A stretch of 64,000 bases of DNA. It comes from Strongyloides papillosus (lineage: Eukaryota; Nematoda; Chromadorea; Rhabditida; Strongyloididae). The translations under genes were made by a program, and so were the position numbers. The stretch spans positions 1,922,001 through 1,986,000 of the forward strand of contig SRSI01000078.1 in NCBI GenBank assembly GCA_005656395.1, read 5' to 3'. Under the pieces are notes generated by a model that was not told where the DNA came from, ran no database searches, and worked only from the letters and a program-made list of their open reading frames with translations. Each line of letters starts with the position of its first letter. The first letter of the stretch is position 1. This document shows positions 51,541-63,675 of the stretch, in pieces.

Positions 51541-51546
51541 AGAGTA

Positions 51547-52658
51547 ATGAATTTCTTTTGGATGCGGGTTTCAACTAACTATATTATTATTGTAACATTA
51601 ATATTACTATGTATAAATAAAAAATCATTGTCACAAGGTAGGAGATGGTTTAAAAGAAATTTATACTATTATCCACCATCATTTTATTCTAATGATGTTG
51701 TAACACCAAAAGAATCATCACATACATCGTTATCAATACCATGTCAAATACCATCGGATGTTGAAGAACAGTTTTCAACACTATGCCAAAAACATTACCA
51801 TAAATTAGACTACTTATGTGATCCTGGTGGATTCTTAAGTAGAACCGAGGCTGATTTGTTACATGGAATATTAAAAAAAAATTATACTAATTGTGATTGC
51901 AAAGATAATTTTAATCAGTTATGTTATAACTATACACCTAATGGTCGTAAAAAGTATCGGGTATATATTATAATTGTGCCTTTTACTTCCTATGCAAGGT
52001 AATATAAAAAATTAATGTGTTATCTATTATTATTTTTAGTATAAATGAATGTGACAAAAATTTTATAAGCGATGAAAATCAATCATTACATAGGGCATCA
52101 TTTATTTATGGACAGATGTTAGCGGAGAAATGGTCAAGTATATGTAAAGCTGACATTTTTATAGTGTATATTGATACATGGTATCCTGAGAGAATACATA
52201 AACCATTTATGATAACGCTATTCCTTAATCAATTATCATACATGTACTATCGTAGTAAAATTGATATTGTAGATGTAAATGTTAATATTTATAATAGAAT
52301 TTTTGAACATATGAAAAAGATTGATAAAATGATTCACCATCATGACTATCCTGATACTCCATCACAACATATATTTCCACCATGGGCTATTATAACATGT
52401 GTATGTTTATTAGGAATGGTTGTCTTGTTAAATTATTTAGCAAATAAAATAATTAAAGAGTGGACATGTAATAAGTCAACGAATAAAGTAACATTTCTTG
52501 CTGTAAAAAATCATTCTGACCGTTTTCGTATGGGTTTTGCAGGACATGTTAGAAGACATGCGAATAGACAAAATAATATTGTCAAAAGTTCAATGATGTT
52601 TAGGCAATTTTCAAGATCTCGTGAAAAACAATACGGGCATAATGTTAATAATATATAG
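51547..52658 (+). CDS. MOLO-1-like protein (TPM domain, levamisole-receptor modulator family), 356 aa
   Basis: Exons 51547-51998 and 52040-52658 (41-nt intron) join in frame. C. elegans MOLO-1 is an auxiliary subunit of levamisole-sensitive acetylcholine receptors; the family combines a TPM-type extracellular domain with one transmembrane helix. Here: signal peptide (YIIIVTLILLCIN), an extracellular domain beginning CQIPSDVEEQFSTLC with YLCDPGGFLSRTEADLL, KYRVYIIIVPFTSYA, ASFIYGQMLAEKWSS and DIFIVYIDTWYPERI, then a helix at about residues 264-286 (WAIITCVCLLGMVVLL) and a basic cytoplasmic tail of ~70 residues (RFRMGFAGHVRRHANRQ). An acceptor (CATTATCAG) 4 nt before the ATG fixes the start. 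Assignment rests on the layout and motif order; a paralogue rather than MOLO-1 itself is possible. Confidence 0.75.
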
Positions 52659-53238
52659 TGAGAAAATATTTCTCTAAATCTTTTTTATATTATTTTTATC
52701 TATTGCTAAAAATTTATTTTTATTACCACATTCGATATAATGATTAACTTTTTATATAAAAATACTTTTATTCACTTTTGTCATTACTTCTTTGATCAAA
52801 TAATATTCGTCTTTAGATAAGTATGAAAAAAATAAAGTAAAGAAAATAATAAATCAAAGGCATTTTTGATGAAATCTATAAATTTGAAATTCAAAATCTC
52901 ATATGTATAATTTAAGGATACAGAATAAACATATGTTTTTTTTACAACTATCAAGCTATTATCTTAAATGCATCACATTTGTTTTAGTATGCCTTCAATA
53001 AAATATTGTAAAATTAAGATTTGCATAAATGTGATTTATATATAATATATTAAGGTCATAATTGTGCAAATTTACTGTCCTTCTTTGATTATCTTACAGA
53101 GGTATATATATCTGATTTGCCAATAAAAATAAAATAATAAATTTTCCTTTTAACATTAGAAATTTTAATACTTTTCAAAAGTGTATTATTTTAAATAATA
53201 TTTCAAGAAAAAGTATATAAATAGGTGGAGATACGTTA

Positions 53239-53277
<39 letters not shown>

Positions 53278-55124
53278 GGGAAAAAGATATAAATTAATAA
53301 AAATCGTCACCTACAGTATAACATTACCATTTATAATTTATTAATCATTGACAAACTTTTGAGTTTATTTATTTTATATTTTTAAAGATACTTTTCCAGT
53401 CAAATAAGACAACACATTATCTTCTTTAATATTATAACCTTTTTGTAGGATGATAATGATTTTGTTATTACTAACATTTCTTATATATTATAAATAACAT
53501 TTTATTGAAGGCTATAAATTATTGTCTAATTGTGAGGAGTTGAAGAAAAAGCTTTAAGAAATTCTTTGTAACAAAAGTCGTTAAATCTAATTTAATTGAA
53601 GTAATTTATAGATTTAAATAAAATTTTCTTTATAGGTAGCATTTTAAAATTTTATACTTTTAAAAATATTCTTCTATTCAATTTAATCTATTTTTAATTA
53701 ACATTTTATATAACCATTTACCTTTTTCTAATCTTATAAATATTTTTGTGATTAACAATAATTTGTATAATTATTTCTATATCTTTGCCATTTCTCTATC
53801 CTTAAAGGACATGTAAAATGTTGTATTATTATGATTTTTATATAATAAAAATGTCTACGTAGTATTTGTAAAAAAAATTTTACCAATATAACATTGAGAA
53901 TAATTTAAAAAAAGGTATAAAAAATTGATAAAAAAAATGAAAGATAAAAAGTCAGAAATGATTTATATTTTTAGTACAACAATAATATTATGACAATCAT
54001 AGATATTATTATTGTATTATATACATATATAATACACTAAAAGGCAATCATTTTAACAAAACTGTCAACTTTTGACCAAAAATTTTATAGTAATAAATGT
54101 AAAAGTATCAAAGCTTTATGTCGGCCTTTTTGTTTTGTATTATATATCATCAACAACATTAGGAAGAAGAAAAAGGATGGGTAAAGGAAAAATTTTATAT
54201 CTTTTACACTTGTGCCAATATGATTTACGATCATGATGTTTTGTTTCTTCTATAAAACAAACGCTGTGGCTAGGGTCGAAATCAAATAAGAGATTGGAAG
54301 GAGAAATGACAAGAAGTTTGTGAATTATTATTTGTAATGTGACTTCTTCACATGCTTCTAACAGTTCTTTACATTTAATACTAAGAATAATATAAATATC
54401 TATTTATTTTTCTCTTTTAAAAGTTACTTTCCTTCAAACTATTTTTTTAATCTACAAATTATGTAAAAGAAAAACAACAATTCTTTTCTTTGTCACTTTA
54501 TCAATAACATTTTAATTATATACATATATTTTATTCCTTTTAATGAAAAAAATAAAAGGACAAATATTTTATGTATAAAATTTAATAATTTATGTCCTTT
54601 ATTAACGTTATTTCCGTTTGTTAGAATAAAAGATTAATTTTTAATAATATTTCTTTGATATTATTTTTGTTTTCTTTTTCCCTTTCATTTTTATATAACA
54701 TAACAATTTTTTTATCTTCTCTTCCTTCTATATTCTTTATTTTCACATTCTTTATTATTATCACATTACTCTGTCACAAAAAACTCTTTTTTTGTTTAGA
54801 GTTTTATATTTACATCATACTAATAAGATGGTAAAGACAAATATAGATAATTTTCAGGTCCATTATTATTAAACAAATATCATCGGGTATATTATAAATA
54901 TATGTATATATATATTTTTTATATAGCTTAAAAAATATAAGTTAGATCAAAAATCTTAATGATAATATAAATTTTAATAAAAAAAATCAAAATTTTTAGA
55001 CAAAGCGATATTATCAACAATTTATATTTAAAAATATTAAAGTGATACAATTATTATTTATAAAACTAAAAAGATAATATAGAGAAATATTTTGAGAGAG
55101 TAAAAAGAAAGATAAACAAAAATC
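52659..55124. other. intergenic region upstream of the Wnt gene
   Basis: About 2.5 kb with no supported gene. It contains a (TA)n microsatellite at 53240-53274 and a less A+T-biased patch at about 54120-54370 that could be regulatory. No RNA gene recognised. Confidence 0.45.
53240..53274. repeat. (TA)n microsatellite
   Basis: About 17 uninterrupted TA dinucleotides. Confidence 0.95.
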
Positions 55125-56431
55125 ATGAACTTTTTTTTTATCATAAATGATTATATTCTGTTTACCTTTCTTATAATTACTGTTGAAACTGTCAAATGGT
55201 TGTAAGTTTTGCAAAAAAAAATTATGTAAAGTTTTTTTATTATGTATGTTTTTTTATAGATCCGTTGGTGTTGGATCAGAGGATCATCCAATAATTTTAA
55301 AAAATACAAATGAATGTAAAAGTATAAAAGGATTAACTAAGAAACAAGTTAAATTTTGTAAAAAAAACTTGGATGCCATGACATCAGTTGCTAGAGGTGC
55401 TATTGAAGCATACAATGAATGTCAATATCAATTTAAAGGAAGAAGGTATTGATAACTTTTTTTAATAAAAATAAATAAAATATAATTTTTAGATGGAATT
55501 GTACGCTTATTGATCAAGATACAAAAGAAGTATTTCCTGAAGTTATACTAAATAATGCTATCCGTGAGACAGCATTCGTTCATGCAATATCAGCTGCTGG
55601 TGTGGCATATAGAATCACAAGAGATTGTAGTAAAGGACTTATGGATAGATGTGGTTGTGATATGAGTCAAAAAGGGTAAATTTTAATAATTTTTTTTATA
55701 ATATTTAAATAAAATATGATTGACATATGTTCTGTAGAAAGGAAAGCACAAATTATTACAATACTGATCAAATAAATATTAAAGGATTAGTTGCAGCACC
55801 AAATACAAATAGTGGTGAAGGGTATAGTTGGAGAGGATGTTCTGATAATGTTCAATATGGTATTGGTGTATCAAAAGAATTTGTTGATGGTGGAGAGAAG
55901 GGTAGAAATTTATCCTCACAACAAGTTATTATGAATTTACATAATAATAGAGCTGGAAGACAAATTTTAGTTGATAACATGAGAAGAATGTGTAAATGTC
56001 ATGGTGTTTCGGGTTCATGCGAAATGAAGACATGTTGGCAATCTCTACCAACATTTAGAGAAATCGGTAATATTATAAAGGATAAATTTGATGGGGCGAC
56101 AGAAGTTAGAGTTACAAGGGAAGCTAATAAATATAAACTTATTAGAAAAAATCCAATGTTTAAAAGGCATACAAGTGTTGATTTAGTTTATATTAAACAA
56201 TCACCTGATTTTTGTAATCCTGATCCATCACAAGGTGTCTATGGGACAGTTGGTCGTGTATGTAATATAACATCACAATCAGTTGATGGATGTGATTTAT
56301 TATGTTGTGGTAGAGGTTATGACCGTAAAGTAGAAGTTAAAGAAGAAATGTGTAATTGTAAATTTCATTTTTGTTGTAAGGTGGAATGCCAAAAATGTAA
56401 ACGTACAAGAGAAGTTTATACTTGCCGATAA
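55125..56431 (+). CDS. Wnt ligand, Wnt4/CWN-1-like, 379 aa
   Basis: Exons 55125-55201, 55260-55445, 55493-55675 and 55738-56431 (introns 58, 47 and 62 nt) join in frame. Exon 1 is short and gives a signal peptide (FFFIINDYILFTFLIITVE). Wnts are secreted lipid-modified glycoproteins that bind Frizzled receptors. Landmarks: RRWNCTLID, RETAFVHAISAAGVAY, the CKCHGVSGSCEMKTCW loop whose Ser (about S240) is the expected palmitoleoylation site, KFDGATEVRV, SPDFCNPD, GRVCN, CDLLCCGRGYD, CNCKFHFCCKVECQKC and the C-terminal YTCR. The wording of the C-terminal half (KFDGATEV, HTSVDLVYIKQSPDFC, CELLCCGRG-like) is nearest to vertebrate Wnt4, the group of C. elegans CWN-1; the exact orthologue is an inference. 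Cysteine spacing looks complete. AATAAA lies at about 56545. Confidence 0.93.
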
Positions 56432-59400
56432 TTTAATATATTATAGTATAAAATACGCAAATTATGATTTCTTTTTTTACCCTTTACTTGTCCTTTTATG
56501 GTTTTTAATAGTTTTAACAAACATCGAAATATTCATCCTATTGAAATAAAGTTATGAAGAAAAATATTTTTTGTTAGAATTGCAATTAACTAACAACTTT
56601 TTGAAATAAAAATTTGCTTGATATATTAATATTTATTTTTTTTTCTCCCATTTAAATTTTTTCACTTCTTATAAAATTTTAAAGAATTTGTTTCTATTCT
56701 TATTATTTTTATATTTTTTTATTGATATTTTATAATTAACCACTTTTACTTAATTCATATTTTTTTAATTCAATGATAGAAAAAAAATATTATTTACTTG
56801 AAAAGTCAATTAATATTTGTTATAATTGTTTTTATTTCCAATCGTAGATTGTCTCAAAATATTTCTAGAGGAATTAGTAATGAAATGTTTAAAATGGTTT
56901 CTAGATGCCATATAAAATTTTGTATCTTTTCAATAATATATTTATAATGTATATATTTTTTAAGAAAAAAAAATAAAATTAAGTATTTGACTTTCGGAAG
57001 GTTTTTTTCTTATAAAAAAGTATACCTCATGCTGGTTTTTATTTAAAAACTGATAAATTTGACATTCATTTGTGGCATTTTTATTTAATAGAAAATTGAT
57101 GACAAATTTGATATATTTAAGTGCCATCATTAGGTTACTTCCTGTAGCTTCTTACTTATCTTCATCATGAATGCTTTTCCTAAATCTACCATTCAAAAGA
57201 TACTTCCTTTACCATCTTTCTTTGATGAAGATAAATGTTTAAATAAAAATTAAGAAATTTAGATATAAACATTTTTACTAGTGATGTAATTATTTATTTA
57301 TGGATCTTTTACAAAAATATTGCCATTGTTTAATTTATCCATATTGTTCTCTAATCCCTTTTATGATAATTATCATCACATCATTATTATAAATTTTATT
57401 TAAATACTCTAAAGTAATTATTTTTTATTATTAAACTATATTATAAAAGGATTATTTAAAAATGTACTAAATGTTAATGTATATATTGAAATTAATGATA
57501 TTTATATGCATAAATATTATTATCTATTTGTATAGCATGAATTATTTTTTTTCAAACTATATATTAAACTTTATAAAAAAATGTATTAAATTATTTTATC
57601 CCTTTTTTAGAATAAAAAAATTTATATAATTTATATTCATAGATATATTCTTATATTTGTGTAATTTTGGCCATTTAACAAATTAGGAATAATTATATAT
57701 ATTATTTATATTTTCATTGTAAATTTTTAATGTAATTCATCATTAAATAATCCTAATCAACTGAAAACATTTTTATTCTCTTTTTAACATCTAATTCTGA
57801 AATAAATGTAATGACTAAAAATAAAGAGTCAAGCTTTGTATAAAATTATACCAAAAATGGAAAATTATTTAATTAAATATAAATGAGTATAATGTGTACA
57901 TATAGATATACCCTTATCCATATACATTTATATGTATATAAGAATAATTATTATTATTTTTGTTATGAAGGTCGTTTATGAAGCATATTTAATAATTTTT
58001 TATCTTTTATAATACATTAATTTTAAAATTATTATTTAATGATTATTTTGACTATCTTTATATTCATTTTCATGAGAATTTATCGTATAATCTAAAAAAG
58101 ACGCTTTATTTTTTAGATTTGGTATTATAAAAAGATTTTGATGTTATAGATGGCTAAATAAAATGTTTTATCCATAAACCATCATATTCTATAACCATAT
58201 TAATATGTTTTGATAGCGACCACCTATAACACAGCAGGTGTGCTTTAGGTATCTCAAATGACATTTTAAAACTGTATTTGGCTCCTCTTCTTATTTGGCA
58301 TCATCTTCTAAAGGTATATTTATATATATGTTATATATATAATCATAAAGCTAAATGGCGTGAGTTTTACGTATTATAATAACTATCTATCTATATACTA
58401 CAATATCATCTTCATATTTTCTTTAAATGTTTTATTATTAATTTAGATGTTTACTTTTTTTAGAACAGCTTTCTAACACTCAGTTTATAACAGCTTGAAA
58501 GTTTTTTTTTCATTTTAGTACTTTAAATGTGAATCTTTAATTAACAATATATACATTTTATATTATGCGTGTATTATAGTAATTTAAAATATTCTATAAT
58601 TTTTTAAATGAATTATATAATATATATATGATTTGTTTTTATACGGTATTAATTTTATATATATTAATGCAAATATATATATGTGTAAAATCTCTCTCTT
58701 TAATTTGGTGGTACTACTAATGTTACTGTCCCTAATTTAATGATCATTTTTAAAAGCGAGAGATAGAAGAATTTATAAATATAATAATTTTAATACACTC
58801 TTCAAAAAGCATTTTTTTATTTCAATACTAACAAAGGTATTATCTCTCTTTTCTATACACCTATATTTCATGTAACAAAATTGAGATCAAATATATGTTT
58901 ATTAAAAAATTATATGCTTGTCGATAAAGTCACTATTATTATTATGTTACCCTCTGTCTTTTTAATATATTGCATGTATTTCACGTATCCCCTTACTTGA
59001 TCAGACAACACTTGTACTTGTTTAAGAGTAGATTTATTCATGAAATACATTTCATATTGAGGGAAACATCAAATATATTATAATAATCTATCAACTATAA
59101 GTCCATTTCTATAATTATAAATAATGATTGGTGGTACCAATGTCTCATTATAATCACCCTACTTCTTTTTCATAACACAAACAATATATACATAATATTC
59201 CGCCTTTTTGAAGATAGCGCTTATTTTATATACTACATATGATTATGAGAGAGGTAAAATTGTTATTTCAATATAAAAAGTGACAAGAAGACATATTTTT
59301 CACTACCTTCCTGTATGTTAACTATTAAAAATAATGTAAAAAAATTTTTTTTTCTTCAAAATCCGTTTTTACTTAACAACCACTCATTTTTTTGTTTGAC

Positions 59401-61556
59401 TAATCACTACTTTTATTAAAATTGATACGTATTAGTTTAGTTTGAGATAAACAAAAATTATTTAAAAAGAATATCATTATTTAAATTAAAATTTCAAAAT
59501 ATTAATTTACATAATTGACATAATGCACTTGATCCTCTTATCAATCCTCCCATCAAAGACAAATTTTTAGAAGCTTCATATAGATAAGATAACTTTATCT
59601 AGTATTTATACATGATAAAAAGATAATTAAACGTGTGTCATTTCTTTTTTAAAATTTATAATTTACATTTTTATTTTGAAATTTTGTAATCATAGATTAA
59701 AAAATATATATTTATTAAAGAAATAACATACTTTAACATAAAAATTTTTATAAGATATAAATTTTCTTCTATTTTTACTTATAACACTAAATATTCTTTT
59801 GTTTAGTGATTTGGATGGAAAATTAATCTAATTAATGATTTAACAAGTCTTTGAATCAATACCTACTTTTTTATAAATTTTTTATTTTATATCAACAATA
59901 TTATGATTAGCTACAAAATTTTATTTGTATTGTATATGAAATAATACAAAAATTTTATATATTTTTAAAAAATACAAGTTAATATTTTTTTGTCTTGCAT
60001 ATCAAACATAAATAATGTTGGTAATAGGTAGAAGCAATAACGATTAGTGGTAATATATCATAATAGAAAGAAAAAGTTATTTTTGTGAGTTAACAAAAAT
60101 AATTATGACAACCGATGAAGTTTATGAATGTTACATGAGGACAACTCTTACCCCAACCATCATTCTTGTCTTTTCATTTTTTATTTTACAAATTGAAAAA
60201 TATACATCTTTTCTTTTAAAGCTTTTTATCACACACATCTTTTTATCATGTAATTTAACACCTTTTGTTAATAATATAAGTATTAAAATGCAACACAAAA
60301 ATTGTATAAATAGAGCTTTTAAGTTATTCTTTTAAAGTATCTTGAAATTTATGTCTTTTCATTATTTGTAACAGAATAATTTTTCCCTTTATCTCCACTT
60401 TTTATTGGTAAATGTATTTGATTATTGAAAAATTTTTTTTAATTTTCACAGTGAATGAAGATCTATTATATTAATTCAGTATTTTATTGTCCTAAAATTC
60501 TAACAATTAAAATGGTAACAAATTATAATTGTTTAGCTTGAAAGTGTAATGAAAAATCTTTTTATGATTTCAGCTGTGAGTTATAATATTTCACATTCTC
60601 TACAACATTATTATCATTATCATCTTCTATCCATCCTCCTTCTTTTTACAACTTAACTTTCCTTCTTTTATACTTTTGGCATATGTGGTGGTGTTGCCTA
60701 TTTATGAAAAGATAAAACTTATTTTAATTAAATCTTTCCTCCCATAAAATATGTATAAACTATTACAATATAAATTTATTATTATTTAAAAATTTTTATT
60801 TACAAAATGAAGAAGCTATCATTTTGTTGAGGAAACAAAAACTAAACTTTAACTGGTAAAACATTTGTAATATTTTTTTTAAATATCATTCTATGTAATT
60901 TGTGTAGTAGTTAGGTATTTACACGTACAAATAAGATAAGATAATTATTGGTACAAGTCAAATTTCATGGGTCCTCCTTTAAAGTGAGAAATATTCTAGT
61001 TTATTTTATTTATATTTTTATTTTACTTTTGAAATTTTTCAAAAATTTAATTATTACCAATACCCACATTATTTTTATCACATTTCATTAAAAATGCCTC
61101 CCCCAGTATTATATTATATCTATTTATAATAAAAGTTTTAAATATATCAAATGATAAAATATATCACTCCTTTTTGAATATGTTTTCAATTTTTAATCGA
61201 CTTCTTCTTGTAGTAGCTCTTCTCAGTTTTTTTATTTATTTAATAGACTTCTTTATATAAATCAAACAGATAGACGTACAATGTATGTAGATCTTTTATG
61301 CGCAAGAGTAATTTCAATTGTTATATTAAAATGTGTTATATACATTTTATAATAATAAAATGAAAAAAGTTCTTGTTTGTTGTCGTGAATATAAAATAAA
61401 TCTTTTGTTACCTTTAAGTACATATATTAATATTTTGTTATTTATAGACTTATCTTTTTTTTGTATTATATCTTTTATAATAATCATCCCAATTAATAAA
61501 GGTTAACCTCTAAAACTTATATTCATACATAAAAAATACCGTTGTATATGTGAAGT
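56432..61556. other. long gene-free region between the Wnt and ELAV-like genes
   Basis: About 5.1 kb with no supported gene. A less A+T-biased patch at about 58210-58320 (contains CAGCAGGTGTG, an E-box-like CAGGTG) stands out and could be a regulatory element. A 76-codon ORF at 60105-60335 opens with plausible coding sequence (MTTDEVYECYMRTTLTP) then turns into low-complexity hydrophobic text; not supported as a gene. Confidence 0.45.
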
Positions 61557-63516
61557 ATGGCGGAAATAAAGGTTGAATATACTGTAGTCGATGGAAAAAC
61601 TTCTGTTAATCAGTTAAATAACTCTAATAACGGCAATAATGACACAGATTCATTTAAAAACATGGATGAGAAAAAGCAAAATATAAATAAACAAAGTAAT
61701 AGAGAATATGACGTAAGTAACAATAATGCTCTTTATTTTTATCACCTAAAATTAATGTGTCTTAACAAATAATAACATCTTTTTTTCCTCTATTACAGGG
61801 AGATGATAGACATTCATGTTCTGATTCATCAGATGCTCGGCCAGAGTCAACAGAAAATAGTGAAAACAATAGAAATCTAATTATCAACTACCTACCAACA
61901 TCATTTAAGAATGATGATCTTAGAGAGTACTTCTCAAAATTTGGTCCTATAGAATCCTGTAAACTAATTTGTGATAAAATAACAGGTAAGTAAAGCATAA
62001 AAAATTTACATATAAAAAAACCAAAAGTAAACAAATATCAGTTGTACTTTTATTTTTAATAAAATAATAAAGTAATTATAAAAGATAATTAACAAAATTT
62101 TTTTTTCACTTTTTTTTAAATGTCCTCTTTATTTTGTTTAAATTTTTTGTTATATTTTTTCCAATTTTAGGTCAAAGTCTTGGTTATGGCTTTGTTCAAT
62201 TTGTTAATGCAAATGATGCTATTACAGCACGCGAAAAATGTAACGAAGCAGTTATATTGGATAAAAAAATAAGGGTGTGTTTTTGTTCTTCTTTTTTTAA
62301 ATTTTTTTATTTCTAAAATGTTTCAACTAATATATTAGTTTGTCTTTTTTTGTTAAATTTAAAGTGCAGTTTTTCTTATACTTTTCATTTGTTAGTTTTA
62401 ACATTTTGTCTCTTTTTATCTAAAACAAATAGTTAATTTATAAGAAGGTTCTCTTAACCTTTTAATGTAAATAAACAATATTCACTTTTACTAAGAATGT
62501 TAAAGTCTTGGCAAAATGAATATTTAACAAAATACTATACATTCGCTATTTTTTTTTAAGTATTATTACATTTATAAATTAACAAGTTCATTGAAATTGT
62601 ATTACTACATCATCATCTCTATGTATAAATAAAAATCTAATATTTTGTTTATATTTTTTAGGTGTCATTTGCACGACCATCAAGTGAACAGATAAAAGGA
62701 GCAAATCTTTATGTTAGTGGATTGGCAAAAGACATTACAGAAGAACTTTTAAAAGAAATGTTTAATAGATTTGGTGAAATTATTAATGCTAGGGTACTTC
62801 GTGACACAGCAACTGGAAAACCTAAAGGTGTTGGATTTGTTAGATTTAACACGAAAAAGGAAGCACAAACAGCTATTGATGTAATGAATGGTTCACAACC
62901 ACCACATTCTGCTAAACCTTTAAATGTTAAATTTGCTAATAGTGTTGTTAATACAGCTCAAGTACCAACTGGATTGGTTACTTTACCACTTAGTCAAACA
63001 CCAAACATTATTACTCCACAAATAGTAGATCCATTTTTAATGCAACAGCTGTTGAATGTTAGTAATTATATTAATGACAGAAATATTCTTGGATTATCTG
63101 ATGCAGGACCAATAAGGGGTACTAAAAAATCAAATCATCGTAACAATCCACTAGGTGGAACACCAACAACACAACAAACACCAGGGACACAAAATCTTAT
63201 TTGGCCAAACCAACCAATACTCCTTAATCAACAGGTACCACTTCTTCAATATGTTCAACCAACACAACTTTCACAAGTTCAACATCTTGCTCCGGTATAT
63301 GGACAACAACAAGCTGCTGCAGCTAATCTATATGCAAATGCTGCTGCAGGATTGGGGTATCCTAATCTTAATGCATTATCACAACAAATTCCAGCAGCTG
63401 CTGTTGCAGCAACATTACCTAATGTTAGTTTATTCCCAACACCAACAAGTGAACTCCAACTTAATTCAAATTACAGTTTATATGGTGGAAAACTTGCATT
63501 TAACACAACAAAATGA
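61557..63516 (+). CDS. ELAV/Hu-like RNA-binding protein with two RRMs, 433 aa
   Basis: Exons 61557-61712, 61799-61985, 62171-62274 and 62662-63516 (introns 86, 185 and 387 nt) join in frame. ELAV/Hu/Sxl-type proteins bind U/AU-rich RNA and control splicing, stability or translation. After a low-complexity Asn/Ser/Asp N-terminus, RRM1 has RNP2 LIINYL (79-84), ESCKLICDKITGQSLGYGF and RNP1 LGYGFVQF (118-125); the linker VSFARPSSEQIKGANLYVSG is the ELAV signature; RRM2 has LYVSGL (165-170) and KGVGFVRF (204-211). The ~200 C-terminal residues are Gln/Ala/Pro/Asn-rich with no third RRM, unlike canonical ELAV and C. elegans EXC-7. Either a Sxl-like two-RRM paralogue or a lineage that lost RRM3. Its introns are longer than in other genes here, and no acceptor abuts the ATG. 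Confidence 0.88.
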
Positions 63517-63629
63517 TTTCATTTTTACAAAATTATATATGAAAAAAAGAAACATGGAATTTTAAGCATAATTACAAACTTTCATTTTTTTATTCAATTT
63601 TCAAGAAAGATCAGTATCAATTTCTGTTG

Positions 63630-63630
<1 letters not shown>

Positions 63631-63671
<41 letters not shown>
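63631..63671. repeat. (TA)n microsatellite in the 3' region of the ELAV-like gene
   Basis: About 20 TA dinucleotides roughly 115 bp after the stop codon, probably within or just past the 3'UTR. Confidence 0.95.

Positions 63672-63675
<4 letters not shown>

Noticed and set aside
55183..55259. Reading straight through into Wnt exon 2 from a TTG at 55183
   Set aside because: A spliced exon 1 (55125-55201) gives an ATG and a proper signal peptide, with consensus GTAAGT and a T-rich acceptor.
58340..58372. ATAAAGCTA, resembling the 5' end of miR-79
   Set aside because: The rest of the mature sequence does not match and no hairpin partner was found nearby.
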